Shown: positions 25,419 through 34,672 of the stretch, one piece after another
Layout: the number at the start of each line of letters is the position of its first letter
How positions within the stretch are numbered: position 1 is the first letter of the stretch
NCBI GenBank assembly: GCA_947446575.1
Contig: CANFHC010000002.1
Coordinates: 102,690-166,689 of the forward strand
Reading direction: 5' to 3'
Length of the DNA stretch: 64,000 bases
From: Bacteriovoracaceae bacterium
Lineage (GTDB): Bacteria; Bdellovibrionota; Bacteriovoracia; Bacteriovoracales; Bacteriovoracaceae
Made by a program: the position numbers and the translations under genes
The notes under the pieces: generated by a model
Database searches by the model: none
Seen by the model: only the letters and a program-made list of their open reading frames with translations
What the model was told of the DNA's origin: nothing

Positions 25419-26084
25419 ATACACGTGGGGTTAATTATCAAAGAAAATTCGAATCCAGGTCCAGGCCAGTTCCAAAGATCTTCTCAATTTAACAATTCAA
25501 ACAAAAACAGTGGTCCAAGAGTCAACGAACAAATCAGAATTCCTGAATGTCGTTTACTAGGTGACGATGGTCATCAGTACGGTGTTGTTTCGATGAATGA
25601 AGCCAGAAGAATTTCAGATGAAGTGGGACTAGATCTAGTAGAAGTTTCTCCTACGGCTCAACCTCCAGTTGTAAAACTAATCGACTTCGGAAAATACAAA
25701 TATGAGCTTCAAAAGAAGGCTCAAGAAGCTAAGAAAAAACAAGTCGTCATTCAATTAAAAGAAGTTCAATTCAAACCCAATATCGATATTGGGGATTTAA
25801 AAACAAAACTTAATCATTGCCAGAAATTTATTGATGATGGAGATAAAATCAAAGCATCAATGCAATTCCGTGGTCGTGAGATGTCTTACCGAGATGCCGG
25901 AATGGAGAAATTCAAGGCCATTATTGAGCAAGTTGTCGCTATGGGTGCCATTGTTGAATCTGAGCCAAAGATGATGGGGAACCGAATTATCGCTATTTTA
26001 GCTTCGACTAAAAAACCGGTAAAAGGGCCTAAAAAGGACGACGAAGTGACGCCGCCTTTGAAGGCAGAAGCTAAAAAAGCCTAG
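25410..26084 (+). CDS. infC: Translation initiation factor IF-3
   Basis: A 224-residue IF-3, which binds the 30S subunit and checks initiator tRNA/start codon pairing. NEQIRIPECRLLGDDG begins the N-domain, LVEVSPTAQPPVVKLIDFGKYKYE the linker region, and IKASMQFRGREMSYRD plus RIIAILAS belong to the C-domain. The N- and C-terminal tails are longer than usual, the latter Lys-rich. The first in-frame ATG is inside the N-domain, so the true start is non-AUG: candidates are TTG 25410 (AAGGG upstream), GTG 25425, ATT 25434 and ATC 25437 (GGGG upstream). I use the outermost. Downstream are rpmI and rplT, the classic operon order. Confidence 0.95.
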   Translation: MWPIHVGLIIKENSNPGPGQFQRSSQFNNSNKNSGPRVNEQIRIPECRLLGDDGHQYGVVSMNEARRISDEVGLDLVEVSPTAQPPVVKLIDFGKYKYELQKKAQEAKKKQVVIQLKEVQFKPNIDIGDLKTKLNHCQKFIDDGDKIKASMQFRGREMSYRDAGMEKFKAIIEQVVAMGAIVESEPKMMGNRIIAILASTKKPVKGPKKDDEVTPPLKAEAKKA

Positions 26085-26235
26085 TCAAAGTTAAATTTCT
26101 TACGAATTGCGACGATTTTTAAGGAATTTCTTTTACAAAGCTCTAGATCCTTGATAATTATACCAACTCGAAAAACATAATTTTGCGTTTTGAAAATAAA
26201 ACATTTTATAGATTGTTTATTACTGGAGACTTCTC

Positions 26236-26436
26236 ATGCCTAAAATGAAAACAAGAAAATCAGCTGCGAAGAGATATAGCGTAACTGGTACAGGTAAAGT
26301 AAAAAGAAACAAGTGTGGATTAAGACATAAACTTGAACACAAAAGTACTAAAGTAAAAAACAGAGCAGGCGGTCCTGCACTAGTTCACCAATCTGAGCAC
26401 GAAAAAGTAAGAAGAATGTTGCCATACGCTTTCTAG
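26236..26436 (+). CDS. rpmI: 50S ribosomal protein bL35
   Basis: A 66-residue basic protein: PKMKTRKSAAKRYSVTGTGK, then RHKLEHKSTKVKNRAGGPAL and KVRRMLPYAF, the typical bL35 pattern and length. It lies 151 bases after infC and 95 before rplT; the gap from 26085 to 26235 is AT-rich with no further ORF. Confidence 0.97.
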   Translation: MPKMKTRKSAAKRYSVTGTGKVKRNKCGLRHKLEHKSTKVKNRAGGPALVHQSEHEKVRRMLPYAF

Positions 26437-26531
26437 TTTAAAGAATTGTAGTATTGGTAAAAAAATAATATAGACAGAGTTTTGGGCCCAAGAGTTTTAT
26501 AACCCCCAGAGTCTCGTACAGGAGTAGGAAA

Positions 26532-26879
26532 ATGGCACGCGTAAGAAGAGGATTTAAAGCAAGAAGAAGAAGAAACAAAGTTTTGAAAATGGCGAAAGGT
26601 TTCAGCTTTGATAGACGTACAAAATATAAGCACACTGCAGAGACTGTTAAACGCGCTCTTCACTATGCTTACGTTGGACGCCGTTTACTTAAGAGAGATA
26701 TGAGAAAACTATGGGTAGTCAGAATTTCTGCTGCTGCTAGAATTCTTGATACATCATACTCAAAGTTCATGGGTTCAATGAAATCTGCTGGTGTAACAAT
26801 CAACAGAAAAATGCTTGCTGAAATTGCAGCAACTGACTTTGCTGGATTTACAGCAATTAAAAACTCTTTGAAAAAATAG
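26532..26879 (+). CDS. rplT: 50S ribosomal protein bL20
   Basis: A 115-residue protein: MARVRRGFKARRRRNKVLKM, then YAYVGRRLLKRDMRKLWVVR and FAGFTAIKNSLKK. This is a full-length bL20, which is needed early in 50S assembly and in many bacteria represses its own operon. GGAG precedes the ATG. The 95-base gap before it contains the palindrome ttgggcccaa and a downstream cccccagagtct stretch that could be a leader structure; not tested. Confidence 0.97.
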   Translation: MARVRRGFKARRRRNKVLKMAKGFSFDRRTKYKHTAETVKRALHYAYVGRRLLKRDMRKLWVVRISAAARILDTSYSKFMGSMKSAGVTINRKMLAEIAATDFAGFTAIKNSLKK

Positions 26880-26906
26880 TTTTTTTAAGAATTAATTTTG
26901 AAAGTA

Positions 26907-26934
26907 AAAAGCCTCCAATTTGGAGGCTTTTTTA
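26907..26934. terminator. Bidirectional terminator between rplT and matrixin gene
   Basis: A 10-bp stem aaaagcctcc/ggaggctttt with 5-base loop, followed by T on the plus strand and flanked by A on the other side, so it works for both convergent genes. It closes the infC-rpmI-rplT operon. Confidence 0.9.
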
Positions 26935-27828
26935 TTTCCAAGGACCAGACTTATACCATTTAGGTTTTGGAAAATTTGCAATATTGCTTTCGTGTTCGTA
27001 AACCAATTTTCCATTTATAAAGTGTCGACATTTTCCATTGGCATTTAATTCCACAATCCCTTTTACTTCTGTGCCTGCACCTGCGGATATCGCATTAACT
27101 GAAGATCTTGCAGAAATGGCGCTGACTCCATAATTTTGATTATTAATATAAAGAGCTTTAATTTTATTGGTATCAAATGTTTTAAGAGATCTTTGAGTTG
27201 TAAAATAATAAGGGGCCATAATGGAGTTGTAATTACTTTCATGACATAGACCCAAGAAATGTCCCATCTCGTGCAAAACGACTGAGGGTAAATCATAATC
27301 CACCATTGGGTTTCCAGTCATTGTGAAGTCACTACCAAAGTCGCGGTAATTAACGATAATATCTGCGTGAGTAAGGTCAATATAAGTTCCAAGATTAGCA
27401 TCAGTTCTCACGACTCCAAAAAATTGAGTAATGGCCAATGCACTAGAGCTAACCCCCGAAAACCAATTATGTGATTTATAAATTCCTAGTTCATTGTCGC
27501 GATATCCAGATAAACTTGAACTTCCTGTACTTCCAGCAATTGGAAATGGTAATTGAAAAAGAGTGGTAGTTGGAGCGACGGCAGTATTCCAAACCTTCGC
27601 CATTTGCTCCAGTGGATTTAATCCACCAACTAAATCAGCATTACTATAGTCTGAGCTAAATTCAGAAGACATTTTTAAAACTATTGGACTCGAAAGATTG
27701 GTCCATTTTCCAATCGTACATGAGCCGGATTGGATATTGGGAGAAGCTGATACATTTTGTGTAGAGGTCTGCTGTTTACAAGCGACTAGAAGGAGAGTGA
27801 ATAGGGCCATTACAAAGTGATTCCTCAT
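26932..27828 (-). CDS. Matrixin-like zinc metalloprotease lipoprotein
   Basis: A 298-residue lipoprotein: signal MRNHFVMALFTLLLVAC, with Cys17 the lipidation site. The protease core has the metzincin Zn site HEMGHFLGLCH (His186, Glu187, His190, His196) and a Met-turn with Met204 (NSIMAP). About 95 residues after the Met-turn have no clear domain. It is likely a surface or periplasmic protease; whether it acts on prey or on own proteins cannot be read from sequence. Terminators lie on both sides, so it is probably monocistronic. Confidence 0.85.
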   Translation of the reverse strand: MRNHFVMALFTLLLVACKQQTSTQNVSASPNIQSGSCTIGKWTNLSSPIVLKMSSEFSSDYSNADLVGGLNPLEQMAKVWNTAVAPTTTLFQLPFPIAGSTGSSSLSGYRDNELGIYKSHNWFSGVSSSALAITQFFGVVRTDANLGTYIDLTHADIIVNYRDFGSDFTMTGNPMVDYDLPSVVLHEMGHFLGLCHESNYNSIMAPYYFTTQRSLKTFDTNKIKALYINNQNYGVSAISARSSVNAISAGAGTEVKGIVELNANGKCRHFINGKLVYEHESNIANFPKPKWYKSGPWK

Positions 27829-27873
27829 AGTCCTTATTATCGGACCATAAGGGGGAAAATTGAGTGAGATTTA

Positions 27874-27898
27874 CGGGGAAAACACGATGTTTTCCCCG
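27874..27898 (-). terminator. Hairpin downstream of transaldolase-family gene
   Basis: An 11-bp perfect stem (27874-27884 with 27888-27898) closing a 3-base loop, ten bases after the stop of the transaldolase-family gene on the minus strand. The stem contains a run of four T but no T-run follows, so it could be a terminator or an mRNA-stabilising hairpin. Confidence 0.6.
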
Positions 27899-27907
27899 AG
27901 ACCATAA

Positions 27908-28555
27908 TTACTTGGTGTTAGCTTTCTTATGATCAGCGAGAAACGCCTCTAAACCCTTTTCAGTTAGTGGGTGCTTGTAGAGTGCTTTGACCACTGTAAG
28001 AGGCATAGTCCCTACATCTGCTCCTAAAAGTGCTGCTTCTCTCACATGGGCCGGATGGCGAATTGAGGCAGCTAGGATTTTAGTAGTGAAGCCGTAGTTA
28101 TCATAAAGTGCTCTGATTTCACCAATAAGATCGTTACCGTTTTGTCCGATATCGTCTAATCTTCCAATGAATGGAGAGATATAAGTTGCCCCGGCTTTAG
28201 CGGCCAATAGAGCTTGGTTCATTGAAAAGCAAAGTGTAACATTCGTTTTAATATTTTTCCCGCTGAAGTGTTTGCAAGCAGCGATTCCAGCTTCAGTTAG
28301 TGGAAGTTTAATAACAACATTTTTATGAATTTTAGAAAGTTCAGTTCCTTCTTTAATCATTCCTTCTAAATCAGTAGCAATAACTTCAGCAGAAATAGGA
28401 CCATCGATGATTTCGCAAATTTCTTTGATGACGTCTTCTTGTTTTCTTCCCGTTTTTGCAATAAGAGATGGGTTAGTTGTTACACCGTCAATAATACCCA
28501 ACAAAACTGCTTCCTTAATTTCAGAGATAATTCCTGTGTCGAGAAAAAATTCCAT
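27908..28555 (-). CDS. Transaldolase-family protein (short form, TalC/fructose-6-phosphate aldolase type)
   Basis: A 215-residue TIM-barrel aldolase. [28 protein letters not shown] with Schiff-base Lys83, [19 protein letters not shown] and KILAASIRH are conserved across the small transaldolase/fructose-6-phosphate aldolase subfamily. The length is typical. Which substrate is used cannot be decided by eye. AAGGAGA stands before the ATG at 28555; the longer frame to 28573 has no supporting signal. Confidence 0.92.
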   Translation of the reverse strand: MEFFLDTGIISEIKEAVLLGIIDGVTTNPSLIAKTGRKQEDVIKEICEIIDGPISAEVIATDLEGMIKEGTELSKIHKNVVIKLPLTEAGIAACKHFSGKNIKTNVTLCFSMNQALLAAKAGATYISPFIGRLDDIGQNGNDLIGEIRALYDNYGFTTKILAASIRHPAHVREAALLGADVGTMPLTVVKALYKHPLTEKGLEAFLADHKKANTK

Positions 28556-28656
28556 ATAATGTCTCCTTAGCACTCTAATAATTATTCAATTAAGGTACAA
28601 TTTCGCGCTCTATTCAACAAGTTTTTCCTACTATTAAGCAGCTGATAAAAATCGGT

Positions 28657-28662
28657 TATACT
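28657..28662 (+). promoter_or_regulatory. Predicted -10 box close to the start codon
   Basis: tatact lies seven bases before the ATG at 28670, with only a weak -35-like ttaagc 17 bases upstream. Because no ribosome-binding sequence lies between, the mRNA may begin at or near the ATG. Confidence 0.35.
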
Positions 28663-28669
28663 AAAAGTA

Positions 28670-29497
28670 ATGAATATATTGCGATGGAGCTTTGCTCTAA
28701 ACTTTTTACTTCTCCTCTCTGTGGTCTCTGCATTACCATTGCAGTCGGCCACTACAAGTCTAAAACTTTCCAAAGAGACCCTTAAAATTGATCCAGATAG
28801 TTTTTACGATACTATGTTTGATTACTCGAAATTTTCTGGGCGCGTGACAGACCGAGACCGAACAGCATCGATTGTTAAAGTTTCAAGTGAGAGCCGAAAT
28901 GTAAAATTTTTTCGCGCAGGCGATTTAGTCGAATTTAAAATTCAAAATAGTAAAGACAGTGAATTCTGCCAGGGTTACGTCAGAAGTATTGAAGAGAATT
29001 ATTTTGTCATGTTCGTTAAAGATTTATTTCCCTGTTTTCCTAAGGAAGATTATTTTAGGAGAGGAACAGCACTCATTATGCAATCTGATAAGCTTGCGAT
29101 GCGCGTGCGTGAAGCTTCAGTTTATAGAGCGAGTTTACTTAATAAGAAAAAAGATTTTATGGGACAGCTCAATGGAATAAATCAAGGTGTATGGAATTTT
29201 GAAGAGCGAAAAATTCAAGTAGCCGCGGAGTTTGATCAAAAAATTGCAGAGATGGAAAGACAAAAAACGAAAGCTCTCGATCAATTACTTTCCGAAAAAA
29301 ATGATCATATAAGATTGCAGCGCGAGCTTGCTTACCGCCTGGATAATATCGATAAAGAGCTTAAATTTTATCGTGTCGAAAAAGAAGAACTCTTGTTTGA
29401 TCGATGGCACCTCGATCACGATGTAGGGCTTCCGGTGTATGAAAAGCCTGAAGAAGTCAGACCAAGAAGAGCAAGTGGTGAAACAACGATTGATTAA
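28670..29497 (+). CDS. Secreted coiled-coil protein, function unknown
   Basis: A 275-residue protein with an N-terminal signal-like hydrophobic stretch (LLLLSVVSALPLQSA). A beta-rich central part (residues about 55-120) contains two Cys residues (EFCQG and LFPCF) and looks like a small domain around FFRAGDLVEFKIQN. Residues about 140-240 are strongly helical and likely coiled coil. The tail is acidic and basic. Divergent from the transaldolase-family gene. No family recognised; the distribution of Cys hints at a disulfide in the periplasm. Confidence 0.65.
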   Translation: MNILRWSFALNFLLLLSVVSALPLQSATTSLKLSKETLKIDPDSFYDTMFDYSKFSGRVTDRDRTASIVKVSSESRNVKFFRAGDLVEFKIQNSKDSEFCQGYVRSIEENYFVMFVKDLFPCFPKEDYFRRGTALIMQSDKLAMRVREASVYRASLLNKKKDFMGQLNGINQGVWNFEERKIQVAAEFDQKIAEMERQKTKALDQLLSEKNDHIRLQRELAYRLDNIDKELKFYRVEKEELLFDRWHLDHDVGLPVYEKPEEVRPRRASGETTID

Positions 29498-29512
29498 TTT
29501 AAAAATAGATCC

Positions 29513-29539
29513 CAAAAAAAAGGCCCTCATTCGAGGGCC
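29513..29539 (-). terminator. Rho-independent terminator for the recombinase-like gene
   Basis: A 7-bp stem ggccctc/gagggcc with a 4-base loop, followed on the minus strand by at least eight T. It lies 13 bases after the recombinase-like stop. The plus-strand gene ending at 29497 may also use it, though with a weak T-tract. Confidence 0.9.
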
Positions 29540-29552
29540 ATCTTATTTGAAC

Positions 29553-30608
29553 TTAATGTTTTCTATAATTCGAAAAAATTTCTTCTAAAATATCTTCGTT
29601 ATAAAGGAAGTTTGGAGCGTGCTCTAGATACAATTTAAGATCGTAAGAAGGAGCTAGACCCAGCCATTCTTTTATAAGAGTGACACTTTTTTGTTGTTGA
29701 ATCCATTTAAAGATACACGCCTGACGAAGAGATTTTGGAGTCAGAGTAATCATTAATTTATTTCTATAATCTTCGAAAATAATTTCAATTCCTCTTGCCG
29801 ATAAACCGCCAGAAATAATTCTGTATGGGTTAGCGTAGAAGAGAAGATTATCAAAAGTGATTTGAGATTTATTTTTCATTTCTTCTAAGATGACCAGGTA
29901 GTCAGCGTAAACTTTTTCAAAAATTTTCGGAAGAGCTACAGTATACGCATCTCTTTTTGGATGATGAATAAGAACGCGAGGATCTTCACCAGTTGTAGAG
30001 ATAGTAATGTCGTTGATAGAAAGTTCTGATAGGTCAGAAACTTTTAATCCAGCACCAAAAATAAGAAGGAATAGGATTTGATTTCTTTTGCTTAATAATT
30101 CTTGAATTTTGTCTTGAGAATGAGATTCTTCAACTAAATAAGTCCAAAGAGTTTTTACGTCGATGAATGGAGTTGGTCTTGGAATATCCAAAAATTTTGG
30201 AGAAGTCGGAAGTTTTCTTACCGGGTTTCCATCCACTAAGCCTTTATTTAAAAGAAAATCAAAAAAGATACGAAGTGCCTGCACGCGACGACGACGAGAA
30301 TTATCAGAAGTGTATTTTTTTTCTAAATACTGTCCGTAATTTGAAACTAAAGTTTGATCAAAATTGGCCACTGATACAGAAGCGTATTCGCTATTAAGGT
30401 AATAGTTGAAACAATCTAAATCTGTTTTGTAGTTTTTTAGAGTGTTTTGACTTTTTCCTTGAGCGCGAAGATTAGAATAAAACTCTTGTTCAAGAGCAAA
30501 AAGCTCTGGAGCGGGAGTTGAATTTCTTAGCACTGTAGAAGTTGATTCAGCTGTGATCACGGGCATGATCGGGGTTGTGTTTGAGGGTGTTTGTGTGAGT
30601 GTGTTCAT
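29553..30608 (-). CDS. Tyrosine-recombinase-fold protein with missing catalytic residues
   Basis: A 351-residue protein with a Thr/Pro-rich N-terminal tail, a SAM-like N-terminal core-binding domain (about 37-120: LRAQGKSQNTLKNYKTDLDCF) and a C-terminal catalytic-fold domain. Compared with XerC/XerD, the alignment by eye gives Arg I replaced by Lys189 (GAGLKVSDL), the His of H-x-x-R by Lys292 with Arg295 kept (LTPKSLRQA), the third His by Leu318 (WLGLAP), while Lys218 and Tyr327 are retained. With three of the catalytic residues altered, strand-exchange activity is doubtful. It is divergent from rnc. It may bind DNA without recombining it (inference). Confidence 0.8.
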   Translation of the reverse strand: MNTLTQTPSNTTPIMPVITAESTSTVLRNSTPAPELFALEQEFYSNLRAQGKSQNTLKNYKTDLDCFNYYLNSEYASVSVANFDQTLVSNYGQYLEKKYTSDNSRRRRVQALRIFFDFLLNKGLVDGNPVRKLPTSPKFLDIPRPTPFIDVKTLWTYLVEESHSQDKIQELLSKRNQILFLLIFGAGLKVSDLSELSINDITISTTGEDPRVLIHHPKRDAYTVALPKIFEKVYADYLVILEEMKNKSQITFDNLLFYANPYRIISGGLSARGIEIIFEDYRNKLMITLTPKSLRQACIFKWIQQQKSVTLIKEWLGLAPSYDLKLYLEHAPNFLYNEDILEEIFSNYRKH

Positions 30609-30825
30609 ATTATCTTTTATTCTCTCTTTTTTAGGTGGGGAAAAGTTGGATTTCTCTTACCCAGTCTTATTGTGTGTTGTGGAGAAGACTAATTTCAAAG
30701 CGTTAGGTGGTGGATAGTAGCGCACTCAAGTAAATAGTACAACCTAAAAAGTCAGCCTTGATTAGCTTTACGAGGAGTGCTAAAACCCATTTGTTATAAC
30801 AATTCAATATTAGTGGGACCACCCA

Positions 30826-31677
30826 GTGCAAGAGACGACCTTTAATTCACCATATCAGGTAAATGGACGCGATATTTTCGCAAGTGTTCATTTATGGCTG
30901 GCCGCACTTTACTCACCACGCACTGAAATTTTACTTCAAAATTTTGATAAATTATCTCTCGCGACAATTCAATCTGTCTCACAATTAGAAACATTCATCG
31001 ATTACAAATTTAAAAATAAAGAACTATTAATCAACGCTCTTATACAATCAACTTTTTGTTATGAGTTTAAAGAACTTGGTTTGGCTTCCAATGAAAGACT
31101 GGAATTCTTAGGCGACTCACTCGTCAATTTTATTGTCGCAAAAATTCTTTATAAACGATTTCCAGCAATGGCCGAAGGTGATCTCTCAAAATTAAGAGGA
31201 TCTCTGGTCAATGAAAATTCGTTGGCAAAAATTGCAGGATCTCTCAATTTAGGAGAGTGCTTACTTCTTGGTAAAGGCGAACACAAAAATCACGGACAGA
31301 AAAAAGAATCTCTTTTAGCAGATGCTTTTGAAGCGGTCTGTGCAGCTATTTATCTCGATAGTTTTGAAGATACTAAAAATTTAGAAAATTCATTTGATAA
31401 AATTATTTCCCGTTATGAAGCAGCAAGTGGTACTAAGTTTTTTGCAATAGAAAATTTAGAACAATTTGACAGCAAAACTCAATTGCAAGAAATATCAATG
31501 GCCTTATTTCAAATTCATCCGACTTATAAAGCATTTGAATTAAAGTCTGGGGCGACTGGGTTTCATGTTGAATTATGGATTGGAAATAAAAAATGTGCTG
31601 AAGGACAAGGTCCTTCAAAGAAAAAATTAGAAAAAGAATTAGCACGTATCGTGCTAGATGAAAAACGATATCAATAA
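30826..31677 (+). CDS. rnc: Ribonuclease III
   Basis: A 283-residue RNase III that cuts double-stranded RNA and matures rRNA. The signature NERLEFLGDS (Glu90 to Ser98) holds the metal-binding acidic residues; LADAFEAVCAAIYLD has the second acidic pair. A C-terminal dsRNA-binding domain is seen (TQLQEISMALFQIHPTYK to KKLEKELA). The GTG at 30826 is the outermost start; about 55 residues precede the conserved domain, compared with very few in E. coli, so a later start is possible. It is followed by era as in many bacteria. Confidence 0.93.
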   Translation: MQETTFNSPYQVNGRDIFASVHLWLAALYSPRTEILLQNFDKLSLATIQSVSQLETFIDYKFKNKELLINALIQSTFCYEFKELGLASNERLEFLGDSLVNFIVAKILYKRFPAMAEGDLSKLRGSLVNENSLAKIAGSLNLGECLLLGKGEHKNHGQKKESLLADAFEAVCAAIYLDSFEDTKNLENSFDKIISRYEAASGTKFFAIENLEQFDSKTQLQEISMALFQIHPTYKAFELKSGATGFHVELWIGNKKCAEGQGPSKKKLEKELARIVLDEKRYQ

Positions 31678-31705
31678 AAGGTATTAAAACAGCAAGGAGA
31701 CGAGA

Positions 31706-32677
31706 ATGTTACTAGTTGACCAGCACCCCCACAACAAGGCCATCATGGTTGCAGTATTGGGCGCACCAAACGTAGGAAAGAGTTCACTGATCAATGTTCT
31801 TTTGGGAACAGATTTGACAGTTGTAACGAGTAAGCCACAAACCACTAGAAATAAATTCCACTGCGTATTCACAGTTGATCGCACAGAAGTTGTTATGGTT
31901 GATACTCCGGGTTTACATAAATCCAATCAAGAGTTTAACAAACGCTTAAACGAGCAAGCACGCGAAGGAACTGAAGGTGCGGACTTAAATCTGCTCTTAA
32001 TTGATATCGGTCGCGAAATCATGGGACAGTTTAGTGAATTCAAAGAAAATATTGATCAAGAATTAGGACCTACATGGGTTGTTTTTACGAAATCAGATAA
32101 AGTTGAAAATTCGGAAAATCTTCCTTTAAAAGAAGTTATGGAAAAAGCGAAAGAACTATTTCCAAGCCTAGAAAAACATTTCCTTATTTCTAATAAAGAA
32201 GGAACAAACATACATGTATTAACCGGGGCTATTTGCGATAGAGCACAGCCAGGTCCACACCTTTATCCAGATGGGGATGTTTCAAACAAAAATCAAAGAT
32301 TTTTTGTTACGGAATATATTCGTGAACAAGCTTTTGAATTGTTAAAAGATGAAGTTCCGTATGAAGTTGCAGTTGTGATTGATGAATATAAAGAAGTGAA
32401 AGGAAAGACTGATCCAGAAAATTTTGAATCTCATATTTCAGCTTCTATTTTAGTTAATCGTCCAAGTCAGCGCGCAATCGTTATTGGTTCAAGCGGATCA
32501 ATGATAAAAGAAATCGGAATTCGTTCACGTAAAAAAATTGAAATCATGACTGGTGGTCCGGTGCATTTGAACCTTCACGTAAAGGTTTCGCCAAAATGGT
32601 TTAAAAATAACTTTGTTCTAGAAGAAATCGGTCTTCCAAGAGCAAAAGATTCAGCTCGCGTTTGGCGCAAAAAATAA
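31706..32677 (+). CDS. era: GTPase Era
   Basis: A 323-residue GTPase involved in 16S rRNA maturation and 30S assembly. GAPNVGKSS (G1, residues 19-27), the switch segment [17 protein letters not shown] (G3), and TKSD in place of the usual N-K-x-D (G4) are present. The C-terminal KH domain includes [15 protein letters not shown]. Forms rnc-era-der, 28 bases after rnc. Good length for Era. Confidence 0.95.
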   Translation: MLLVDQHPHNKAIMVAVLGAPNVGKSSLINVLLGTDLTVVTSKPQTTRNKFHCVFTVDRTEVVMVDTPGLHKSNQEFNKRLNEQAREGTEGADLNLLLIDIGREIMGQFSEFKENIDQELGPTWVVFTKSDKVENSENLPLKEVMEKAKELFPSLEKHFLISNKEGTNIHVLTGAICDRAQPGPHLYPDGDVSNKNQRFFVTEYIREQAFELLKDEVPYEVAVVIDEYKEVKGKTDPENFESHISASILVNRPSQRAIVIGSSGSMIKEIGIRSRKKIEIMTGGPVHLNLHVKVSPKWFKNNFVLEEIGLPRAKDSARVWRKK

Positions 32678-32687
32678 GAGGCATATA

Positions 32688-34649
32688 ATGGAACAAAATA
32701 ATTCAGAGAATTCAAACGATAATTATCGTCGTTCAATGGTCATCTCGCTTATAGGGAGACCAAACGTCGGTAAAAGTACAATTTTTAACCGCCTTATGAA
32801 AAAAGCGCATAAAGCAATTACTCACGATAAGCCGGGAGTAACTCGCGATCGCCACTACGGCATTGCGACTTTTGCAGAGCTTGCTCATAAAAAATCAGTC
32901 GATACTATTTTAGTTGATACCGGTGGATTTTATCCTGAGCCAATATCGGAAAATGTTCCCAAAAAACGCGATCAGATTATGAATAAATTTTTTAATATCA
33001 TGACTGAACAAGCGAAAACGGCCATTTCTGAAAGTGATTTGATTTTATTTGTCGTTGATTCACGCGAAGGTGTTTTGCCTTTCGATGAAGTGATTGCCGA
33101 TTATATCAGAAAAGAGAAAAAAACATTTTGGGTTCTAGTTAATAAGTATGACACTGATAAACAAGAAGGAGAGGAATTAGAATTCTACTCGCTTGGAATT
33201 GGTGAAGAAGAACTTTTTAAAATTTCAGCTGAACACGGTTTAGGCCTTTTGGATTTAAAAACACGTTTACATGAAGAAATATTAAAATTTGAAACACAAC
33301 AACACCAAGAGATGTCACTCCTTCAAAAAGGTGTAACTCCTCGTGAAAAAGTTGTGGCCCGTCTATCTTTGATCGGAGCGCCAAACGCTGGTAAATCAAC
33401 GTTGTTAAATGCACTCCTTGGAGCTCAAAGAGCACTCGTCAGCGATATTCCAGGAACAACCGTTGATCCGATTGAAGGATTCTTCGATTTATTTTTTGGC
33501 AAAGAAGCTCGCGAATTAGATTCAGATGTCGTTTTTGCTAAAAATGATAATTTACTCTTCCAACAATATGAAGACTTTCGCGCAAATAACCCAGATATTT
33601 ATCAGTCTCTTGCTAAAAGTTATAATTTAGAAGAAGAGGGAACTAAGGGGGTGCCGATTTATGATGAAGAAGATTATTTAAGTGCCGAAACTCCTTTGTT
33701 TGCTGATGAAGACGAAGCTGAAGAAGATACAGAAATAGACTTAGACCGCGCTTTATCTGATGAAGAATTGGATAAGTACGACAATGAAGTTTATGAAAAT
33801 ATTTTCAGTGACGATCTGGAAGATGTTGAAATGGATTTATCTGATGAAGAATCTGATGAAGACTTAAAAGAGATGGAGCTGGCTGATGAAACAACAGATA
33901 ATTTTTCTGCTGAAGTTGCCAATGAAAAAGTTGCGGGCTCACAGTGGAGATCGCTACACTTAATCGATACAGCAGGGATAAGACGTCAGAAATCAGTTGA
34001 AGGCTTTATTGAACAACAATCAGTTTACCGCTCACTTCGTTGTATTACTGAAAGTGACGTTATTATTTTTATGATTGATGCTTCTGTTGGTATTTCTCAC
34101 CAAGATAGACGCCTTTTGGATATTGCTCTTGAAAAAGGAAAATCAGTTGTTGTTTGTTTAAACAAGATCGATCTTTTAAAAGAAACTCTTCCAGACGAAA
34201 AAGCGAAAAAAGAATGGATTAAAGACCTAAGAGCTACTGTCCCTTGGCTTTATTACTGTGACCTTATTCCCATTTCCGCAAAATATGGTCGTCATATTGG
34301 TGCACTTAAACAAGCGCTTAAAAAAACGATCTTGATAAGAAACCGCAATATCGGAACGGGAATTCTTAACCGTTATGTTTATCAGTTGGTTGAAAATCAT
34401 CCAGTAGCGATTAGAAACTCAGGTGGAAAGCGCTTTAAAGTGAAGTACGCCTCAATGTTGAAATCTAGTCCTCCGACTTTTTTATTCTTCACGAATCTCT
34501 CAAAAGGGATTCCTGATAATTATCAAAACTATTTGAAGAATGGTTTGAGAAAAGAATTTTCACTAGATAATACGCCCATTCACTTGATCTTTAGAACAGG
34601 TGAAGATTTATCGAAACGTCTTGGCAAGCGTATGAAAGAAATAACTTAA
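32688..34649 (+). CDS. der: Ribosome-assembly GTPase Der (EngA) with large acidic insertion
   Basis: A 653-residue protein; most Der proteins have 440-500. Domain 1 has GRPNVGKS at residues 23-30, DTGGF and NKYD at 152-155. Domain 2 has GAPNAGKS at 230-237, TTVD at 257-260, DTAGIRR at 427-433 and NKID. Between the G2 and G3 motifs of domain 2 there are about 145 extra residues (about 271-418), strongly acidic and low in complexity (for example [27 protein letters not shown]). The C-terminal KH-like domain is intact. Eleven bases separate it from era. Confidence 0.95.
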   Translation: MEQNNSENSNDNYRRSMVISLIGRPNVGKSTIFNRLMKKAHKAITHDKPGVTRDRHYGIATFAELAHKKSVDTILVDTGGFYPEPISENVPKKRDQIMNKFFNIMTEQAKTAISESDLILFVVDSREGVLPFDEVIADYIRKEKKTFWVLVNKYDTDKQEGEELEFYSLGIGEEELFKISAEHGLGLLDLKTRLHEEILKFETQQHQEMSLLQKGVTPREKVVARLSLIGAPNAGKSTLLNALLGAQRALVSDIPGTTVDPIEGFFDLFFGKEARELDSDVVFAKNDNLLFQQYEDFRANNPDIYQSLAKSYNLEEEGTKGVPIYDEEDYLSAETPLFADEDEAEEDTEIDLDRALSDEELDKYDNEVYENIFSDDLEDVEMDLSDEESDEDLKEMELADETTDNFSAEVANEKVAGSQWRSLHLIDTAGIRRQKSVEGFIEQQSVYRSLRCITESDVIIFMIDASVGISHQDRRLLDIALEKGKSVVVCLNKIDLLKETLPDEKAKKEWIKDLRATVPWLYYCDLIPISAKYGRHIGALKQALKKTILIRNRNIGTGILNRYVYQLVENHPVAIRNSGGKRFKVKYASMLKSSPPTFLFFTNLSKGIPDNYQNYLKNGLRKEFSLDNTPIHLIFRTGEDLSKRLGKRMKEIT

Positions 34650-34672
34650 AAAATCTTATTCGCCGTGGTTGG

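Noticed and set aside
29553..30608. Integrase of a mobile element or integron
   Set aside because: There are no attachment repeats, tRNA target, cargo genes or base-composition change nearby, and catalytic residues are altered; it sits among core genes.
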